Positions 5,711 to 9,766 of a stretch of 9,766 bases of DNA are shown here, piece after piece. Numbering within the stretch: the stretch's first letter is position 1; each line of letters begins with the position of its first letter. The notes under the pieces were generated by a model. It was not told the origin of the DNA. It saw nothing but the letters and a program-made list of their open reading frames with translations, and ran no database searches. The position numbers were made by a program, and so were the translations under genes. The stretch spans positions 1-9,766 of the forward strand of contig JARGGE010000075.1 of assembly GCA_029210865.1 (NCBI GenBank). The letters run 5' to 3'. Origin of the DNA: Trueperaceae bacterium. Its GTDB lineage: Bacteria > Deinococcota > Deinococci > Deinococcales > Trueperaceae.

Positions 5711-5726
5711 CGAGCGTGTACGCTCG
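5711..5726. repeat. 7+7 bp operator-like dyad between divergent genes
   Basis: CGAGCGT-GT-ACGCTCG is an inverted repeat with 7-base arms and a 2-base centre in the 74-base gap between the divergent VTT and pentapeptide genes. Its short symmetric form suits a dimeric DNA-binding regulator more than a hairpin. It lies directly upstream of the purine-rich ribosome binding site of the pentapeptide gene. No regulator gene is adjacent. Confidence 0.42.
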
Positions 5727-5729
5727 AGG

Positions 5730-5740
5730 GGAGGAGGGGG
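5730..5740 (+). promoter_or_regulatory. ribosome binding site that sets the pentapeptide gene start
   Basis: GGAGGAGGGGG is an extended, very strong Shine-Dalgarno-like purine run ending 8 bases before GTG 5749. It argues against the upstream in-frame GTG at 5716, which lacks any such site and falls inside the dyad at 5711-5726. Confidence 0.7.
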
Positions 5741-5748
5741 ATCCGACC

Positions 5749-6360
5749 GTGACCGCACCGGACCTCCACGACGGCAGCACCTACCGCGACGCGACGTTTC
5801 GCGGGCTGCGCCTCGACGGCGCGCTGCGCGACGCCACGTTCCACGACTGCGTTTTCGACGGCTGCGACCTGCACGAGGCGCAGCTGCTCGGCTGCCGGTT
5901 CGTCGACTGCGACCTCCTGGGCTGCGACCTGGCGCTGCTCGACGTGCGCGGCACCGCCTTCCTGGGGGTCACGATCGAGCACGGCCACGCTCCCGGCATC
6001 AACTGGTCCGCCGCGCGCGTCGGCCCGAACGAGCCCTTCGAGCTCGACGTCAAGGAGTCGGTCCTGAACTTCGGACGCTTCGTCGACCTCGAACTGCGGC
6101 GGCGCCGCTTCGAGGGCTGCACCATCCACGAGGCGCTGTTCGAGCGCTGCGACCTGACCGACGCCAGCTTCCGCGGCAGCGACCTCTCCGGCAGCGAGTT
6201 CGTCGGGTGCGACCTCACGGGCGCCGACCTGCGCAAGGCGCGCGGCTACCGCATCGACGCGCGCCGCAACACGGTCACCGGGCTGCATGCCTGGCCCCCC
6301 GAGGCGGTGGGGCTGCTGCACGGGATGGGGATCGCCCTCGAGGAACCCTCGGAGCGCTGA
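5749..6360 (+). CDS. pentapeptide-repeat protein
   Basis: The 203-residue product is a right-handed quadrilateral beta-helix. Pentapeptides of the form (A/C)(D/x)(L/F)xx run through residues ~12-80 (DATFRG, DCVFDGCDLHEAQLLGCRFVDCD and so on) and ~104-166 (FVDLELRRRRFEGC, ERCDLTDASFRGSDLSGSEF). They are separated by a non-repeat link containing GINWS (83-87), a landmark of one common family. The end, GYRIDARRN then EAVGLLHGMGIAL, is also typical; Qnr proteins share a similar two-block plan and LL..(L/M)GI terminus. Qnr proteins mimic DNA and protect gyrase, but nothing here proves that role, and the charge balance is not strikingly acidic. I choose the GTG at 5749 because the purine run GGAGGAGGGGG (5730-5740) sits 8 bases upstream; the earlier in-frame GTG at 5716 would place that run inside the gene. 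It is convergent with the purine operon. Confidence 0.85.
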   Translation: MTAPDLHDGSTYRDATFRGLRLDGALRDATFHDCVFDGCDLHEAQLLGCRFVDCDLLGCDLALLDVRGTAFLGVTIEHGHAPGINWSAARVGPNEPFELDVKESVLNFGRFVDLELRRRRFEGCTIHEALFERCDLTDASFRGSDLSGSEFVGCDLTGADLRKARGYRIDARRNTVTGLHAWPPEAVGLLHGMGIALEEPSER

Positions 6361-6381
6361 ACCGCCGTCGCCGACCCGACG

Positions 6382-6396
6382 CGAGCCCAGGGCTCG
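6382..6396. terminator. terminator-like hairpin between convergent genes
   Basis: CGAGCCC-A-GGGCTCG forms a perfect 7-base inverted repeat (in RNA a 6-bp stem with a CAG loop) in the 46-base gap between the converging pentapeptide and SAM-hydrolase-like genes. Its place suits a bidirectional terminator. Neither side carries a U-run, so termination by the hairpin alone is uncertain. Confidence 0.5.
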
Positions 6397-6406
6397 GCCC
6401 GCACGG

Positions 6407-7204
6407 TCAGGCCGGCGCGAGGTCGACCGCGTCGCCTGGGTGGACGCCGCCGAAGGACGCCGCGGCGCTGCCGCCGCGCAGGAACACCTCCACCCAGCGC
6501 ACCGCCGTGCCGTCGCGGTCGGCGTACCCGGACGACCCCGGCGCCACCGCGACGGAGCCCTCGGGGACGGCGAAGGTCCCACCGGCGACGCGCCCCTCGA
6601 GCGCGTGGCCGGCGACCGCGACGCGCACCGCGTCGCCGGGCGCCAGCCCGTGCGGCAGCGCGCCCCAGCGCCAGGTGGTCTTCAGGTTGCCGAACCCGTC
6701 GACGTAAGCGACGCGGCCCTCGGGCACGCTCGGGAGCGCCGTCGCCGGCAGCGCCTCGCCGAAGACGCTCGCTTCGCCGCGCGCCACCCGCGCGACCGCG
6801 TCGGGGAACAGGTCGCGCGAGCGGAACTGCGAGCCGTGCGTCGCGCAGTCGAGGACCCGCACCTCCTCGGCCGCCTCCGCCAGGAAGGCGAAGGCCTCGC
6901 CGGCGTGGACGCCGACCACCTGCACGCTGCCCGCGGTGCGCGCCCACAGCAGCCGCTCGCCGTCGTTGTCGACGCGCGCGCCGCGGTCGTCGCGCCGCGG
7001 CGCCACGTTCACGAACACCAAGGTCCCGGGGGGTGCCGGCGACGCCGCGAGCTGGGCGGCCACGAAGCCGGCGGCGAGCGTGGCGAAGGGGGGCACGGGC
7101 GTGGCGACGACCTGCGCGTCGGGCAGCAGCGTCAGGAGCCGCTGGGCGACCTCGGCGAAGGCGAGGTCCTGGGGGCCGAAATCGGCGACGACGTGGATGA
7201 GCAC
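6407..7204 (-). CDS. divergent SAM hydroxide adenosyltransferase-fold protein (DUF62-like)
   Basis: The 265 residues follow the order of the SAM hydroxide adenosyltransferase/chlorinase/fluorinase family: LIHVVADFGPQD (2-13) for the usual TDFG segment, a helix-strand run ending PPGTLVFVNVAP (58-69), GSQFRSRDLFPDAVARVARGE (124-144) where the family has FHGRDxFAPxAA, GRVAYVDGFGNLKT (163-176) for VDxFGNxxT, and a C-terminal beta-barrel (~180-263). Normal family members hydrolyse S-adenosylmethionine to adenosine and methionine. Here two catalytic landmarks differ: DPGVG is replaced by APRRDD, and the His of FHGRD is Arg128, so the same chemistry is doubtful. The GTG at 7204 is chosen because homology begins at once and the stop of guaD lies 5 bases upstream; the frame stays open much further upstream but only as antisense-like shadow of guaD. 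It is the third gene of the purine deaminase operon, which suggests a nucleoside- or purine-related substrate. Confidence 0.72.
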   Translation of the reverse strand: MLIHVVADFGPQDLAFAEVAQRLLTLLPDAQVVATPVPPFATLAAGFVAAQLAASPAPPGTLVFVNVAPRRDDRGARVDNDGERLLWARTAGSVQVVGVHAGEAFAFLAEAAEEVRVLDCATHGSQFRSRDLFPDAVARVARGEASVFGEALPATALPSVPEGRVAYVDGFGNLKTTWRWGALPHGLAPGDAVRVAVAGHALEGRVAGGTFAVPEGSVAVAPGSSGYADRDGTAVRWVEVFLRGGSAAASFGGVHPGDAVDLAPA

Positions 7205-7209
7205 GTGGT

Positions 7210-8559
7210 TCAGCCTACCAACCGCTCCGCTGCGGCGGCGCACCACACCGCCTCGCCCGCCACCCAGGTCGCCTCGACGGCGTCCTCGCGCGCGAGCGTC
7301 ACCAGCGTCGCGAGCGCCGACGGCCCGTCGGCGGCGTGCGTCAACGCGGCTGCGAGCGTCGAGCCGGGCGGCGGCCGCAGCGCGACGACGTCGGCGGCCC
7401 GGCCGGGGCGGAGGTCGCCAACCAGGTCGCCGAGACCGAGCGCGTGCGCGCCGGCGGCCGTCGCGAGCCACAGCAGGCGCGCGCCGGTGAGCCGCTCGCC
7501 GTCGGCGCCGAGCAGCATCTGACCGACGTAGGCGCTGGTCGCCTCGGCGAGCAGCGACAGCGACGTGCCGGCGCCGACGTCGGTGCCGAGCGCGACCCCG
7601 ACGCCCGCGCGGCGGTGGCGCGCCAGCGGGAACAGTCCGGAGCCCAGCGCGTGGTTGCTGCTCGGGCAGTGCGCCACCCTGGCGCCCGCGGCCGCGAGGC
7701 GCGTGAGCTCGTCGTCGCTGGGGTGCACGTCGTGCGCGAAGACGCTGCGCGGACCGACGAGGCCGGCCGCCTCGTACGTCGCCAGGTAGTCGCGCTGGTC
7801 GGGGAAGCGCGCGCGCACGACCGCGATCTCGTCCGGGGTCTCGTTGAGGTGGCTGGTGACCCAGGTCCCGGGCACCTCGCGCGCGACCGCGCCGCAGGCT
7901 GCCAAGAGCGCCGCCGTGCTCGACACCGAGAAACGCGGGGTGACCGCGTAGCGCAGCCACCCGCGGCCGTGCCAGCGCCGCGCCAGGAAGGCGGCCTCCT
8001 CGAAGGCGAGCTCCGGGGTGGTCCGCAGCGCCTCGGGGAGGCCGACGTCGCCCACCACCAGCCCGGCCGTGACGCGCAGGCCGCTGGCGGCCGCCTCGTG
8101 GAAGAACGCCTCCATCGCGACCGCCTGGTGGGCGCCGAAGACGAGCGCGCTCGTCGTGCCGTTGCGCGCGAGCAGCCGCAGGAACTGCCGCGCCTCGGCG
8201 CGCGCGAAGGCGGCGTCGGCGAAGCGCGCCTCGTGCGGCCAGGTGCGCCCCTCGAGCCATTCGAGCAGGCGCGGCCCCAGCCCGCCCAGGACGCCGACCT
8301 GCGGGTAGTGGACGTGGGCGTCGACGAACCCCGGCAGCAGCCAGGCGCCGCTGCGGTCGTCGACGTCGGCCGCGGGGTACGCGGCGCGCAGGTCGCGCCA
8401 CGCCCCGACGGCCGCGATCGTACCGTCGTCGGCGAGCGCCAGCCCGCCGTCGTCCCAGGCCTCCAGCGCCTCGCCGGCCGCCGTGAACGGGTCGCGCGGC
8501 ACGTGCGCGACGGTGCCGCGCAGCAGCCGACGCACCGAGGCCACGCCGGTGGCGCTCAC
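7210..8559 (-). CDS. guaD: guanine deaminase
   Basis: This is a cytoplasmic amidohydrolase converting guanine to xanthine and ammonia in purine catabolism or salvage. The 449-residue length is typical. Metal ligands are all present: HxH at 82/84 in LPGFVDAHVHYPQ, His237 in SHLNE (with catalytic Glu240), His276 in FAHDVH, and Asp327 in LGTDVGAG. Features that single out guanine deaminase from other amidohydrolases are PGFVDAHVHYPQ, TPRFSVSSTAALL (207-219), and AHCPSSNHALGSGLFPL followed by GTDVGAGTSLSLL. The GTG start at 8559 overlaps the stop of the upstream adenine deaminase gene as GTGA, pointing to coupled translation. I see no damage; alternative identities in the same superfamily (chlorohydrolases, TrzN-like enzymes) fit the motifs less well. 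Confidence 0.9.
   Translation of the reverse strand: MSATGVASVRRLLRGTVAHVPRDPFTAAGEALEAWDDGGLALADDGTIAAVGAWRDLRAAYPAADVDDRSGAWLLPGFVDAHVHYPQVGVLGGLGPRLLEWLEGRTWPHEARFADAAFARAEARQFLRLLARNGTTSALVFGAHQAVAMEAFFHEAAASGLRVTAGLVVGDVGLPEALRTTPELAFEEAAFLARRWHGRGWLRYAVTPRFSVSSTAALLAACGAVAREVPGTWVTSHLNETPDEIAVVRARFPDQRDYLATYEAAGLVGPRSVFAHDVHPSDDELTRLAAAGARVAHCPSSNHALGSGLFPLARHRRAGVGVALGTDVGAGTSLSLLAEATSAYVGQMLLGADGERLTGARLLWLATAAGAHALGLGDLVGDLRPGRAADVVALRPPPGSTLAAALTHAADGPSALATLVTLAREDAVEATWVAGEAVWCAAAAERLVG
7212..7217 (-). promoter_or_regulatory. TAGGCT motif 7 nt upstream of the SAM-hydrolase-like start
   Basis: The minus strand reads TAGGCT-GAACCAC-GTG, overlapping the last codons and stop of guaD. 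It is the third copy of TAGGCTG just upstream of a start in this window. Within an operon it may work as a weak ribosome binding site (AGG, 9 bases away) or as an internal leaderless promoter. No -35 box is seen. Confidence 0.33.
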
Positions 8560-9766
8560 GCGACGAACGGCACGACGCGCGCCGACCCCACGTCCACGAG
8601 CCCGTGGTCGGTCACCCGCAGCTCGGGGATCACCGCCAAGCCGAGGAAGCTGAGCGTCATGAAGGCGTCGGCCCCGCTGCCGCCGAGCGCCCGCACCGCG
8701 GCCGCGGCGGCGTCGAGCTGGGCCACGAGCTCCTCCACCGGCGCCTCCGAGACCAGCCCCGCCACCGGCAGCGGCACCTCGGCGACCACCCGCTCGCCGT
8801 CGTCGACGACGAAGCCACCGCCGATCTCGGCCGCACGCGTGGCGGCACGGAGCATCGAGGCGTCGTCCGCGCCGACGAGCATGAGGTTGTGGTGATCGTG
8901 GCCGACGCTGCTCGCAAGCGCACCGCGGCGCAGGCCCATGCCGCGGACCAGCCCCACCCCCACGCCGTCGCCGCGCCCGTGCCGGTGGACGCAGGCGAGC
9001 TTGAGCAGATCGCGGGCCGGGTCGGCGACGCAGGCGCCGTCGCGGACCGTCGGGACGTCGACCTCCGCGGTGGTCACCACCTGGTTCGGCCGCGTCCGCA
9101 CTACGCGCACGCGCCCGCCGGGCTCGGGGGCCTCGAGGCGCAGCCGGCGCGCGTCGAGATGCGGCAACCGGACGGTGCCGCGCGTGGCGCGGGCGCTTGG
9201 GTGGCTGGCCAGCACCGCCGCGGCGCGCGCGACCGCGTCGGCCGCCTCGCGCTCGAGGCGACCCGCCGCCGCCGCCCAGCGGCCGTGCCGCAGGACGCGC
9301 GCCGCACGGAACGAGGCGAGGTCGTCGACGACGATCAGGTCGGCGAAGTAGCCGGGCGCCAGCGCACCGCGGCGCGGCAGGCGGTAGTGGCGCGCGACGT
9401 TCCAGCTCGCGCAGCGCACCGCGAAGACCGGGTCGACGCCGGCGGCGATGGCGCGCCGCACGAGCACGTCCACCGCCCCCTCGGCGAGCAGGTCGTGCGG
9501 CAGCCGGTCGTCGGTCACGAACCCGATCCGGTCGGCGTGGCGCGGGTCGACCAGCGGCATCAGGGCGTCCAGGTCGCGGGTGACCGAGCCCTCACGGACC
9601 ATCAGGAAGGCCCCGCCCGCGAGCTTCTCGCGCGCCTCGTCGAGCTCGGTGCTCTCGTGGTCGGAGCCGATCCCGGCGGCGAGGTAGGCCTGCAGCGCCG
9701 CACCGCGCAGGCCCGGCGCGTGCCCCTCGGCCGTCTTGCGCGCGTGGTCGGCGATCGCCACCTTGG
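8556..9766 (-). CDS. ade: adenine deaminase, N-terminus beyond the window
   Basis: Adenine deaminase of the bacterial Ade/AdeC type converts adenine to hypoxanthine and ammonia. About 402 residues are visible of an expected ~570-600, so the N-terminal part, with the first metal-binding His residues, lies past the right edge and the true start is not in view. Visible landmarks, numbered from the internal GTG at 9761, are EGHAPGLRG (12-20), AAGIGSDHESTELDEAREKL (28-47), FLMVREGSVTRDLDAL (52-67), the ligand Asp in FVTDDRLPHDL (81-91), SSVGHDHHNLMLVG (284-297), and FMTLSFLGLAVIPELRVTDHGLVDV near the C-terminus. The final blocks are the Ade-specific C-terminal domain absent from other amidohydrolases. 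Its TGA overlaps the guaD GTG by 4 bases. It is the most upstream gene seen of the purine operon, so the operon promoter is outside the window. Confidence 0.92.
   Translation of the reverse strand, partial: KVAIADHARKTAEGHAPGLRGAALQAYLAAGIGSDHESTELDEAREKLAGGAFLMVREGSVTRDLDALMPLVDPRHADRIGFVTDDRLPHDLLAEGAVDVLVRRAIAAGVDPVFAVRCASWNVARHYRLPRRGALAPGYFADLIVVDDLASFRAARVLRHGRWAAAAGRLEREAADAVARAAAVLASHPSARATRGTVRLPHLDARRLRLEAPEPGGRVRVVRTRPNQVVTTAEVDVPTVRDGACVADPARDLLKLACVHRHGRGDGVGVGLVRGMGLRRGALASSVGHDHHNLMLVGADDASMLRAATRAAEIGGGFVVDDGERVVAEVPLPVAGLVSEAPVEELVAQLDAAAAAVRALGGSGADAFMTLSFLGLAVIPELRVTDHGLVDVGSARVVPFVA

Noticed and set aside
4410..5780. 456-residue minus-strand frame across the YciI-family and VTT genes
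   Set aside because: It is out of frame with the recognised VTT protein and antisense to the YciI-family gene; low-complexity sequence without signatures.
7205..8401. Upstream extension of the SAM-hydrolase-like frame to 664 residues
   Set aside because: The extension overlaps guaD in another frame and is Arg/Ala/Gly-rich without motifs; family homology begins exactly at the GTG at 7204.
1..9766. A new defence, mobile or CRISPR system
   Set aside because: I looked for transposases, integrases, toxin-antitoxin pairs, reverse transcriptases, nucleases and spaced repeats. Apart from the exonuclease III fragment, which is a housekeeping repair gene, nothing of the kind is present.

Overview
The window is a very GC-rich bacterial chromosome fragment (roughly 70-75% by eye) with tightly packed genes, frequent GTG starts and 4-base GTGA gene overlaps. 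I recognise nine native genes plus a foreign-looking left edge. A dnaK-grpE-dnaJ operon whose DnaJ lacks the zinc-finger domain, an HspR-type (HAIR) operator in front of dnaK, and the base composition together favour the Deinococcota (Thermus/Deinococcus/Truepera lineage). This is an inference: Actinobacteria also use HAIR elements, although their dnaK operons usually carry hspR and a zinc-finger DnaJ.

Layout. Positions 1-~190 are unlike the rest. They hold a short AT-richer stretch with the ribosome binding site and first ~20 codons of an exonuclease III gene on the + strand, and possibly the start of a divergent PilZ-like frame. This sequence is joined abruptly at ~187-206 to the interior of a minus-strand parvulin-type peptidyl-prolyl isomerase gene. 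Both genes are broken at the same point, so this is a chimeric junction, more likely an assembly artefact than biology.

Positions ~200-4472 read as one minus-strand chaperone unit. The order is HAIR operator and sigma70-type promoter, dnaK, grpE (GTGA overlap), dnaJ, then the exported PPIase. DnaK, GrpE and DnaJ form the cytoplasmic Hsp70 cycle, and the PPIase would fold exported proteins.

Positions 4581-6360 carry three accessory genes: a small YciI-family protein (+), a VTT/DedA-superfamily membrane protein (-) with an unusual Pro/Ala-rich insert, and a pentapeptide-repeat protein (+) divergent from it.

Positions 6407-9766 are a minus-strand purine operon: adenine deaminase (N-terminus beyond the window), guanine deaminase, and a divergent member of the SAM hydroxide adenosyltransferase (DUF62/chlorinase-fluorinase) fold whose signature motifs are altered. 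The two deaminases would convert adenine to hypoxanthine and guanine to xanthine, and the third protein is the most interesting functional unknown here.

The same heptamer TAGGCTG sits just upstream of three minus-strand starts, at a distance that fits either a leaderless -10 element or a weak ribosome binding site. I saw no CRISPR array, tRNA, rRNA, insertion sequence or origin, and no intergenic gap longer than about 265 bases.
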